Assembly: GCA_017453605.1 (NCBI GenBank)
Contig: JAFTEP010000015.1
Location: forward strand, 1-17,029
Length of the DNA stretch: 17,029 nt
Direction of reading: 5' to 3'
Source of the DNA: Clostridia bacterium
Lineage (GTDB): Bacteria; Bacillota; Clostridia; Oscillospirales; SIG627
Positions 7,643 to 14,565 of the stretch are shown one piece after another (within the stretch, counting starts at the first letter, position 1; every line of letters starts with the position of its first letter). A program made the position numbers and the translations under genes. The notes below the pieces were generated by a model, which did not search any database, had not been told where the DNA came from, and saw only the letters and a list, made by a program, of their open reading frames with translations.

Positions 7643-7676
7643 GTTCTTGCAGATACCCCGCATACACCTCTTTTTT

Positions 7677-7693
7677 TGTCAAAAGCGTTGACA
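7677..7693. repeat. Inverted repeat TGTCAA-N5-TTGACA over the -35 box
   Basis: TGTCAA (7677-7682), five bases, then TTGACA (7688-7693), the second arm being the -35 element of the + strand promoter. TGTCAA recurs at 7637-7642 (as the other promoter's -35 on the - strand) and near 7725. It may be an operator, or simply the product of two consensus -35 boxes in AT-rich DNA. Confidence 0.35.
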
Positions 7694-7717
7694 TTGAAAA
7701 GAAAAATGTTGTATAAT
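7688..7717 (+). promoter_or_regulatory. Sigma-A promoter of the glycosyltransferase operon
   Basis: TTGACA (7688-7693), an 18-base spacer and TATAAT (7712-7717). Transcription would start near 7724, about 37 bases before the GTG start at 7761. All five + strand genes to 14479 follow without an internal terminator. Confidence 0.85.
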
Positions 7718-7760
7718 TCATTTTGTCAAACAATTAAATAATAAAAAAGGGATTTACAGG

Positions 7761-9545
7761 GTGAAACAAAAACTTCTCAGCGGCAAAAAGATCGAATGGG
7801 CGGCATTTATTCTGTTTTTCGGCTTATTTTTTGCCGTCTCTTTTTTCCACGAGCCGTGGTTCGACGAGGCTCAGGCCTGGCAGATCGCAAAATGCGCGTC
7901 TCTTCGGGAGATCCTTTTTGAGATCCCGCACTACGAGTGCCATCCGCCGCTCTGGCATCTTATCCTCGCCGTCCCCGCGAAGCTCGGATTCGATTTTTCC
8001 GTCAGCCTGAAAGCGATCGGGCTTCTTATCACCTCCGCTTCCGCGGCGATCGTCCTGTTCAGATCCGCCTTCCCGAGACCTGTGCGGATAGCCCTGATCT
8101 TCAGCTACTTCTTCTTTTACCAGTACGGCGTGATCGTCCGGCCCTACGGACTGATGCTGCTTCTGTTTCTGATCCTCAGCCTCACGCTTCCCAGACAAAA
8201 CGAGCGCCCATGGCTCAATTTCGCCGTCCTTGTTCTTATCTGTCTTTCGAGCGCCTACGGGATCCTTCTCGCCGGCGGGATCTGCGCCTGCATCCTTTGG
8301 GATCTTTTCAGAAAAAAGGGGATAAAAAAGCTCTTTTTACAGCTTTTCACCGATCAGCGCACCCTGTCTCTGTTTATCCTTTTCGTTTTTGCCGTTCTCA
8401 TCGCCGTGCAGATCGTTCCTCGCGCCGATACCTACAACTCCTCTTTTGACGAAACGAATCCCGTGATCCCGCGCTTTATCTGCGCGCTTCTCACCCTTCC
8501 CGGAGAGACGCTTTTCTCCACCGCGAGCTGGTTCGGCCGCGACGGGACCCTGCTTCAGACCGTTTCGTTCTCGGCTTACGAGCTTGTCATGCTGAGTTTT
8601 CTCGGCGCTTTGCTCTGGCTTCTTATAGTCTGCGCTTCGTCGAAAAAGAACCTGAAATATCTTCTCGTCCCCTATCTTTTCTTTGCCGTTTTTTCAGCGG
8701 CGGTCTATCTTTCGGGACACCATCTCGGGATCGTCTTCATCATCCTGCTGTTCTGGGCTCAGCTTACCGCTTCCGACCCGGAGAGATTTGAGACAGGCAA
8801 AAAGATCCTTTCGCGCCTCGCGAAGACCGAACGCGACGGGAAGCTTCTGAAAGGCTTCTGGACCGCGGCGGCGGCGATTTGCCTTGCGATCCCGCTCTGG
8901 TGGACCGCCTGCGCTTCCGTAAACGACGTGAAGTACCCCTACTGCTACAGCGCGGAGCTCGCGTCGTTTCTGAAAGAGACCGGGCTCGAAGACGCCCTGA
9001 TCCTTTCCGGCTGGAGCGAGCGGCAGTCGACCGATCCCGATACGGGCGCCGTAAAGAAATATCCCAACACCTTCGTCGTCGGCAACGTCGTGCCGGTGAA
9101 CGCGTATTTCAGGAAGAATCTCGCGCTGAACCTCAACTACGGCGACGATTCTCACGCGTTTTTATATTACAGAAATCCCTCTCCCGAGCGCAGCGCTCAG
9201 GACGCCGCAAAATGGCGCGAAGCCGGGACGCCGGAGGTGCTGATCGGGAAGCCGGATCTGACGGAAGTCTACGGGGACTCCGTCACTTACTCGGATTTCA
9301 GCCTGGTCGCCGCCGTTGAGTACAGGTTCATCTGGAAGACGAACGCGTCCGTCTCGTATATGCCCGTCTTTTTGAGAAACGATCTGCTGGGAAAATACTC
9401 TCTCGAGCCTCTTTCGGGACTTGAATACGCTTTCATAAACGGCATCGTCCTGACCGACGAGATGCGCGAGCAGATCGAAAACGGAGTGCCGATAGAGGAG
9501 ATCCTCGAACCCTATCTCGACGCGATCTTCGGCGAGGATAAGTGA
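7761..9545 (+). CDS. GT-C-fold membrane glycosyltransferase (first copy)
   Basis: A 594-residue polytopic protein. TM1 (about 12-29) is followed by HEPWFDEAQAW with an acidic DE pair (35-36) and then CHPPLWHLILA (60-70). This layout is typical of GT-C/GT39-like enzymes that use lipid-phosphate sugars, where the first extracytoplasmic loop carries the catalytic acid. YQYGVIVRPYG (120-130) and GHHLG (319-323) are further motifs shared with the paralogue at 10659. Around ten hydrophobic segments run to about residue 385, then a soluble domain of about 205 residues. The GTG start is chosen for the promoter distance, an AGGGA site eight bases upstream, and agreement with the paralogue. First gene of the operon. 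Donor and acceptor are unknown; GT-C assignment is by architecture and motifs. Confidence 0.72.
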   Translation: MKQKLLSGKKIEWAAFILFFGLFFAVSFFHEPWFDEAQAWQIAKCASLREILFEIPHYECHPPLWHLILAVPAKLGFDFSVSLKAIGLLITSASAAIVLFRSAFPRPVRIALIFSYFFFYQYGVIVRPYGLMLLLFLILSLTLPRQNERPWLNFAVLVLICLSSAYGILLAGGICACILWDLFRKKGIKKLFLQLFTDQRTLSLFILFVFAVLIAVQIVPRADTYNSSFDETNPVIPRFICALLTLPGETLFSTASWFGRDGTLLQTVSFSAYELVMLSFLGALLWLLIVCASSKKNLKYLLVPYLFFAVFSAAVYLSGHHLGIVFIILLFWAQLTASDPERFETGKKILSRLAKTERDGKLLKGFWTAAAAICLAIPLWWTACASVNDVKYPYCYSAELASFLKETGLEDALILSGWSERQSTDPDTGAVKKYPNTFVVGNVVPVNAYFRKNLALNLNYGDDSHAFLYYRNPSPERSAQDAAKWREAGTPEVLIGKPDLTEVYGDSVTYSDFSLVAAVEYRFIWKTNASVSYMPVFLRNDLLGKYSLEPLSGLEYAFINGIVLTDEMREQIENGVPIEEILEPYLDAIFGEDK

Positions 9546-9574
9546 AAACGGAAAACGATAAGGAGAAAGATAAA

Positions 9575-10615
9575 ATGAAAACCATTCTTGTTACCGGCGG
9601 TTCCGGCTTCCTCGGAACGATCATGACGGACTATCTTCTCGACAGGGGCTACGCCTGCGTCAATCTCGATCTTGTGAAGAGCTCCGTCGAGCGCGGGAAC
9701 TACGTTTCCTACGTCGGGGATATCCGCGACAGAGAGTGTCTCGAGAAGGTCTTTTCGGAGCATAAGTTCGACGCCGTGTTCCATTTCGCGGCGATGCTGG
9801 CGCACGAGCGCAAAATGAAAAAGGAATTGTGGTCTTCTAACGTCGACGGCACGAAAAATGTTTTCGATATGTGCGAAAAGTACGGCGTCGGAAAGATAGT
9901 TTTCACGTCGAGCAACTGTCTCTGGGGAAAGAGCTTCGATCACGAAGTGAAAGAGGATGAACCCGCCGATCCGATCGAACTCTACGGCAGATCGAAAGCC
10001 GAGGGCGAAAAGATACTGCTCGCTCCGTCTGAGAAGGTGAAGTCGGTGATCTTCCGCTGTCCCACCATTATGGACGAGGGGCGTCTCGGTCTGCTCGCGA
10101 TCCTCTATGAATTCGTCGACGACAACAAGAAGCTATGGATGGTCGGCAACGGCGAGAACAGGTATCAGTTCATCTACGCCAAGGATCTCTGCAGGGCCTG
10201 CGAGCTCGCGCTTGATTACCCAAAGAGCGCGGTGTTCAACATCGGTTCCGACGACGTCAAGAGCTTCAATTACAAATATCAGTACGTCGTGGATCATTCC
10301 GAGTCCACCTCCAGGCTCGCGCATTTCCCGGCGGGCTTCGCGAAGCTCGCAATGAAGCTTTGTTACTGGCTCGGCATATCTCCTCTCGGTCCGTATCAGT
10401 ACAATATGATCTCCTCGAGCTTCATTTTCGATACCTCGAAGATCAAAAAAGAGCTCGGCTGGGAGCCCACCATGACGGACGAGGAGATGCTTTTGAGATC
10501 CTACGAGTATTTCCACAAAAACAAAGAGGAGATCAGAAACCGCAAGGACGTCTCCGCCCACTCACGCGAGGCGGATATGGGTCTTGCGATAAGGATCCTG
10601 AAGTTCTTCTCGTAA
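9575..10615 (+). CDS. NAD-dependent epimerase/dehydratase (extended SDR)
   Basis: A 346-residue extended short-chain dehydrogenase, likely acting on a nucleotide sugar. The Rossmann motif TGGSGFLG spans 7-14, followed by an acidic D32 that favours NAD over NADP. VGDIRD at 47-52 and FHFAA at 69-73 are family-typical, TSSN (111-114) supplies the active-site Ser/Thr, and YGRSK (137-141) is the YxxxK catalytic pair. The C-terminal part contains FIYAKDLCRA and FNIGSDD. The frame is open 11 codons further upstream, but ATG 9575 is preferred: AAGGAG lies nine bases before it and the glycine motif then sits at the usual place. It lies 29 bases after the first glycosyltransferase and 43 before the second, so probably supplies or modifies a precursor for them. 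Exact epimerase or dehydratase activity cannot be told. Confidence 0.9.
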   Translation: MKTILVTGGSGFLGTIMTDYLLDRGYACVNLDLVKSSVERGNYVSYVGDIRDRECLEKVFSEHKFDAVFHFAAMLAHERKMKKELWSSNVDGTKNVFDMCEKYGVGKIVFTSSNCLWGKSFDHEVKEDEPADPIELYGRSKAEGEKILLAPSEKVKSVIFRCPTIMDEGRLGLLAILYEFVDDNKKLWMVGNGENRYQFIYAKDLCRACELALDYPKSAVFNIGSDDVKSFNYKYQYVVDHSESTSRLAHFPAGFAKLAMKLCYWLGISPLGPYQYNMISSSFIFDTSKIKKELGWEPTMTDEEMLLRSYEYFHKNKEEIRNRKDVSAHSREADMGLAIRILKFFS

Positions 10616-10658
10616 AATCCGAATAATCGGCTAAAAAGAAAGAAAAACGGAGTACGGT

Positions 10659-12464
10659 ATGGAATCGAAAACGCCGGGGGTAAAACTCCCAGGGATCTTC
10701 AAAACAAAAATTCCCGAATGGTCTGTCTTCGCGCTGTTCGTCGTCCTGTACTGCGTCGTCAGCGCGTACCACGAGCCGTGGTACGACGAGGCGCTTTCCT
10801 GGCAGATCGCAAAATGCGCGAGCTTAAAGGATCTTCTCATAACCCTGCCCCCCTACGAGGGACATCCGCCGTTCTGGCACCTCATCCTCGCGATCCCGGC
10901 AAAGCTCGGCGTGCCCTACGAGATCGGGCTCAAATCCGTCGGCTTCCTCTTTTCCGTCTCTGCGGTCGCCGTGCTCGTTTTCCGATGCAGGATGCCGAGG
11001 ATCCTCAGGCTCACGCTTCCTTTCAGTTACTTCGTTTTCTATCAGTACGGGGTGATCTCCAGACCTTATTCCGTCATGATGCTCGCCTTGCTTCTTCTGG
11101 GCGTTTCTTTGGAAAAGAGAAAAGAACATCCGTGGAGGGTGTTCGTCTGTCTTTTGATACTGTGTTTCTCGAACGCATACGGAATACTTATGGCGGGCGG
11201 CGTTTCCGCGGGCATCCTCTGGGAGATCTGGAGGGAAAAAGGAACCGTGAAGCTGTTTTGCGGACTGTTCAAGGACGGCAGGACCTTATCCCTGCTCGTG
11301 CTCCTCGTCGCGGTTATGATCCTCGCGGTCGAGTTCATGCCGGCGAAGGACGGATACAGCGTCAACATCCAGGGCGACAATTCCCTTGTTCTTTGTCTTG
11401 TATGCACCCTGTTCACGATCCCCGCCAACGTCACCTTTCTCAGCAGCTCCTGGTTCGGGGTCGAACAGCTTTCGATCAGCTCGATGTCCATGCCCGCGGC
11501 GGAGTTTATCAGCTGCATTTTCATTGGTCTCATCCTTTGGTTCATTCTGATCTGCGCGTCGTCTAAAAAAAGCCTGAAATTCTTCGTGCTCCCGTATCTT
11601 CTGTTCTCGTCCTTTGCGGCGATGGTCTATTTTTCCACACATCACATAGGCCTTGCTTTCCTGCTTCTGGTTTTCTATATAGAAGTCCTATCAAGGGATG
11701 AAAACCGCTTTGAGATCGGCAGGGCGATCGGCAAAAGACTCATAAAGACCCCGCGCGACAAGAAACTGATCCGGGCGGTCTTTCTCGCTACCGCGACGGT
11801 GTGTTTTGCCGTTCCTCTTTACTGGAGCGTCACGGCGGCGGTCAACGAGATAAAGAGCAACTACTATTTCGCTCGCGACGCCGCCGGCTTCATCAGGGAA
11901 TACTCTCTGGACGAAAAGCTCATCCTCGGTCCCTGGAACAACGGGATGATCGACGTCGACGACTACAACGAGGGGAACGAGGACTATTTCAACTGCTATA
12001 TGATCGACGACGCCGTTCCGATAACGGCCTATTTCGACCGCAACATATTCTTCAATCTCAACGGAGGCGACGACTCCATGGCATACGTCCTGCACAGGAT
12101 AGCGTCGTATCCCGAGTGCAGACAGGCGGCGGCCGGGTGGAGCGCGGCGGGCAAGCCGGACGTCATAGTCGGCCACCCGAAGCTGGGATACGTCTACGAC
12201 GGTCTGACCTACGACGATTACACTATGGTGAAGCTCATCGAATTCGGCTTCGTCTGGAAGGATCAGAGGCATCCGGCGTATATGCCCGTTTATCTGAAGA
12301 ACGCTCTCGCGGACGAATTGGGTCTCGGTCCTCAGGACAACGGCGGGCTTATTGATTTCGACGGCTTCAGGATCACTCCCGAAATGCTCGAACAGTATGA
12401 AAACGGGGTGCCGCTGGAGGAGATCCTCAAACCATATCTCGACGCGATGTTCGGAGAGGAATAA
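10659..12464 (+). CDS. GT-C-fold membrane glycosyltransferase (second, paralogous copy)
   Basis: A 601-residue paralogue of the protein at 7761, similar along its whole length. The acid pair is in YHEPWYDEALSWQIAK (DE at 43-44), the loop motif in EGHPPFWHLILAIPAK (HPP 69-71), and YQYGVISRPYS at 128-138; a THHIG motif follows later. The soluble C-terminal domain also matches (AVPITAYF, LNGGDDS, YMPVYLKN), and both proteins end in ENGVPxEEILxPYLDAxFGE. A CGGAG site six bases before ATG supports the start. An internal duplication of the operon, later diverged, best explains the pair; they may add successive or different sugars. The first about 10 residues are an extra proline-rich cytoplasmic tail absent from the first copy. 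Confidence 0.72.
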   Translation: MESKTPGVKLPGIFKTKIPEWSVFALFVVLYCVVSAYHEPWYDEALSWQIAKCASLKDLLITLPPYEGHPPFWHLILAIPAKLGVPYEIGLKSVGFLFSVSAVAVLVFRCRMPRILRLTLPFSYFVFYQYGVISRPYSVMMLALLLLGVSLEKRKEHPWRVFVCLLILCFSNAYGILMAGGVSAGILWEIWREKGTVKLFCGLFKDGRTLSLLVLLVAVMILAVEFMPAKDGYSVNIQGDNSLVLCLVCTLFTIPANVTFLSSSWFGVEQLSISSMSMPAAEFISCIFIGLILWFILICASSKKSLKFFVLPYLLFSSFAAMVYFSTHHIGLAFLLLVFYIEVLSRDENRFEIGRAIGKRLIKTPRDKKLIRAVFLATATVCFAVPLYWSVTAAVNEIKSNYYFARDAAGFIREYSLDEKLILGPWNNGMIDVDDYNEGNEDYFNCYMIDDAVPITAYFDRNIFFNLNGGDDSMAYVLHRIASYPECRQAAAGWSAAGKPDVIVGHPKLGYVYDGLTYDDYTMVKLIEFGFVWKDQRHPAYMPVYLKNALADELGLGPQDNGGLIDFDGFRITPEMLEQYENGVPLEEILKPYLDAMFGEE

Positions 12465-12487
12465 AAAGTCAAATCAGGAGCGCAAGA

Positions 12488-13468
12488 ATGAAAAAAACTC
12501 CTATCAGTCTCATTATCGACGATCCGGCGCCGGTGCTGTCAGTCTATTTCACCCACGCGAGCAGAGATACGACCGCGGACGGAAGAAAGCTTATGGAATA
12601 CTATCCCAACGAACTGCTCTTCAGGTTCTGCGACGTGATCGAAAGATGGGGGATAAAGGGCAAATTCAGCGTCGTCCCGATGCCCGGCAACAGAGGGGAT
12701 ATAATAAACGGGATCGAGGGGGTCACGAAAAGAGACCTCGACGAGTGGATGGATACCGTGAAAAAGCGCGTCGAGGGACCGTTTTCGATAGGGCCCGAAA
12801 TGCTCACTCACAACCTCGCCGTCGATCTTGTGACCGGCGAGGCTCTCGGAATGGACGAGCAGAAATGGGCGAGCACTAAAGACAGAAAAATCCTGACGGA
12901 ATATATAGCCCGCGCCCTTTCGATCCTTAAAGAAGCGGGCTTCGATCCCGTCGGCGTGACCTCTCCCTGGACCTTCGGGATCGAGGTGGAGGACGAATAT
13001 CAGGCGGCGATCTCTGCGGCGGTGGAGAGGGTGAGCGGAAGCAAAAAGGCGTGGTTCTTTCTGCGCGGGCGCAGGGGAGTGCCCGACGCGAAGCCCTGGG
13101 TCGCGCTCGAGGAGGACGGTCGGACTCTCGTTTCGATCCCGGCGACTCTGCACGATCATTTCTGGAGGACGATCGACGAGCCGAGAACAGACGACGCTTT
13201 CGTGTCGTATCTTGCCGACAAGATCCTCACCGAGGACGGGAAGGGCGGAAAATTCGTCGAGGTCCTCGAGACCGGCGGATTCCCTATTCTGATCTCTCAC
13301 TGGCAGAGCCTTATGTCAAACGGACTCGCCACGGGCTTGAGAGCTCTCGACGAGACCGCGCGAAGGATAGCAAAAAATTTCTCTGACCGCGTCGAGTGGA
13401 TGAGTTTTTGCGAGATCCTCGATCTTGTCATCGCCGACAAGGCCTCTTTCCCGAAGCCGGTCTTTTGA
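12488..13468 (+). CDS. NodB-like polysaccharide-deacetylase-fold protein
   Basis: A 326-residue cytoplasmic protein without signal peptide. The order of elements fits the NodB/CE4-like (beta/alpha) barrel: strand 1 ISLIIDDP with Asp11-Asp12 (motif 1), strand 2 GIKGKFSVVPMPG (55-67), FSIGPEMLTHN with His108 (motif 2 position), PVGVTSPWTFG (154-164), LHDHFW with His222/His224, and FPILISHWQS with His271. The second histidine of the usual HxxxH is not clear, so metal ligands are uncertain. It follows the second glycosyltransferase by 23 bases, with CAGGAG seven bases before ATG. A role in deacetylating or hydrolysing a sugar in this operon is inference from fold-like motifs; activity and substrate are unknown. 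Confidence applies to it being a real gene with this likely fold. Confidence 0.62.
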   Translation: MKKTPISLIIDDPAPVLSVYFTHASRDTTADGRKLMEYYPNELLFRFCDVIERWGIKGKFSVVPMPGNRGDIINGIEGVTKRDLDEWMDTVKKRVEGPFSIGPEMLTHNLAVDLVTGEALGMDEQKWASTKDRKILTEYIARALSILKEAGFDPVGVTSPWTFGIEVEDEYQAAISAAVERVSGSKKAWFFLRGRRGVPDAKPWVALEEDGRTLVSIPATLHDHFWRTIDEPRTDDAFVSYLADKILTEDGKGGKFVEVLETGGFPILISHWQSLMSNGLATGLRALDETARRIAKNFSDRVEWMSFCEILDLVIADKASFPKPVF

Positions 13469-13513
13469 GATATAAAAATTTGAAATTTTCGTTTCAGGGG
13501 GTAAAGTAAAAAA

Positions 13514-14479
13514 ATGAAAAGATTCGTTTCTCTCATTCATCTGGGGAACAACATGTGGCAGAAGCCCGGCAACTACAAGCCTCACAACAAGGAGTGCATA
13601 GACTCCATATATCACGAGAAGCTCGTCACCGACCGCGACACCTGGAGAGAGGTCACAAAGTTTGCGGCCGAAAACGGCATCACGACGATACTTATAGATA
13701 TGGGCGAGGGCGTTCAGCTCAAAAGGCATCCGGAGCTTGCCGTGCAGGGCTCCTGGACGAGGGAGGAGTTTCGCGAAGAACTGAAGAGGCTTCGCTCGCT
13801 CGGGCTCGAGCCGCTCCCGAAGTTCAATTTTTCCTGCGCGCACAACGCCTGGATGAAGGACTGGGGCTATAAAGTCGGTCTGCCGGAATTCAACGTCTTC
13901 TGCCGCGATATCGTCGACGAGACCTGCGAGCTGTTCGACGGCCCCGCGCTCTTCCACCTCGGTCTCGAGGAGGAGGACGCCAAAAGCCAGGAGATCCTCG
14001 GTCAGCCGATAGTGATCTCAAGAAAACTCTCAAAAAAGATAGAGGACTCCAACGTGCTCTTCGAAGCCTGCAGAAAGAACGGGGCGCGTCCGTGGATGTG
14101 GACGGATCCGAGCACCGTCAACGAATTCGGCGGCGAGAAGGGCTTCAGGGAATCCGTTCCGAAGGACGTGGTCATGTCAAACTGGTTCTACGGCTCGATC
14201 CACAATTTCCTCCCCGATCTCTGGGACAACCCGAGCGTCGCGCTATTCAAGAAGCTCGAGGACTGGGGCTACGATCAGATCCCCACGGGCTCGACCTGGA
14301 GCATGCCGGTCAATATGCTGCGCATCGAAGCCTTTTCAAAGAACTACCTCGACGATTCAAAGCTTCTCGGCTTTATGTCCGCGAGCTGGATCATGACGAT
14401 CCCAGAGCAGAAATACGGGATCCTGCACGATATTTGCTGCATGAAGCTCGCGAACGACAAATACTATCCTCAGGGCTGA
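13514..14479 (+). CDS. Predicted TIM-barrel glycosidase-like protein (GH20-like)
   Basis: A 321-residue protein with no signal peptide and strand-helix repeats typical of a TIM barrel: FVSLIHLGNNMW (4-15), GITTILIDMGEG (55-66), LEPLPKFNFSCAH (98-110), ALFHLGLEEEDAK (145-157), RPWMWTDPS (192-200), VVMSNWFYG (219-227) and PTGSTWSM (257-264). The HLGLEEE segment resembles the HxGxDE motif that holds the catalytic acids in GH20 hexosaminidases, here with Glu152-Glu153. The overall length is short for a full GH20 enzyme. It is 45 bases after the NodB-like gene and closes the operon. The ribosome site is poor (AGGGGG, long spacing), so the start is less sure. Glycosidase function is inference; it could be a binding or lyase-type barrel. 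Confidence 0.6.
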   Translation: MKRFVSLIHLGNNMWQKPGNYKPHNKECIDSIYHEKLVTDRDTWREVTKFAAENGITTILIDMGEGVQLKRHPELAVQGSWTREEFREELKRLRSLGLEPLPKFNFSCAHNAWMKDWGYKVGLPEFNVFCRDIVDETCELFDGPALFHLGLEEEDAKSQEILGQPIVISRKLSKKIEDSNVLFEACRKNGARPWMWTDPSTVNEFGGEKGFRESVPKDVVMSNWFYGSIHNFLPDLWDNPSVALFKKLEDWGYDQIPTGSTWSMPVNMLRIEAFSKNYLDDSKLLGFMSASWIMTIPEQKYGILHDICCMKLANDKYYPQG

Positions 14480-14513
14480 GAGCGCCGGTCGCGGACAAAC
14501 ATTCCATAGAAAA

Positions 14514-14550
14514 ATCAAGCCCGTCCCGGATTCGGTTCCGGGGCGGGCTT
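14514..14550 (-). terminator. Terminator between convergent operons
   Basis: AAGCCCGTCCCGG (14517-14529) pairs with CCGGGGCGGGCTT (14538-14550): 13 bp with one T-G wobble and an eight-base loop. The T-rich tail (TTGATTTTTCT) is on the - strand, so it mainly ends the ceramidase-like gene, but the stem may also stop the five-gene operon arriving from the + strand. Confidence 0.8.
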
Positions 14551-14565
14551 AGTCTATATACCGTT

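Noticed and set aside
7481..7663. 60-codon - strand ORF before the YhaN-like gene
   Set aside because: Its start lies upstream of the -35 box of the promoter, so the full frame would not be transcribed from it, and it runs into the next gene in another frame.
6297..7691. 464-codon + strand open frame
   Set aside because: It is antisense to the YhaN-like gene, has low-complexity Val/Glu/Arg composition typical of GC-rich shadow frames, and shows no domain motif.
9542..9574. Upstream ATG for the epimerase overlapping the end of the first glycosyltransferase
   Set aside because: ATG 9575 has a well-spaced AAGGAG and places the glycine motif at the usual distance; the extra 11 residues are all charged and would encode the Shine-Dalgarno itself.
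13469..13513. AT-rich AAAATTTGAAATTTT stretch as a possible promoter or terminator between the last two operon genes
   Set aside because: There is no TATAAT-like box at proper spacing and no GC-rich stem; it is treated as an ordinary intergenic gap.
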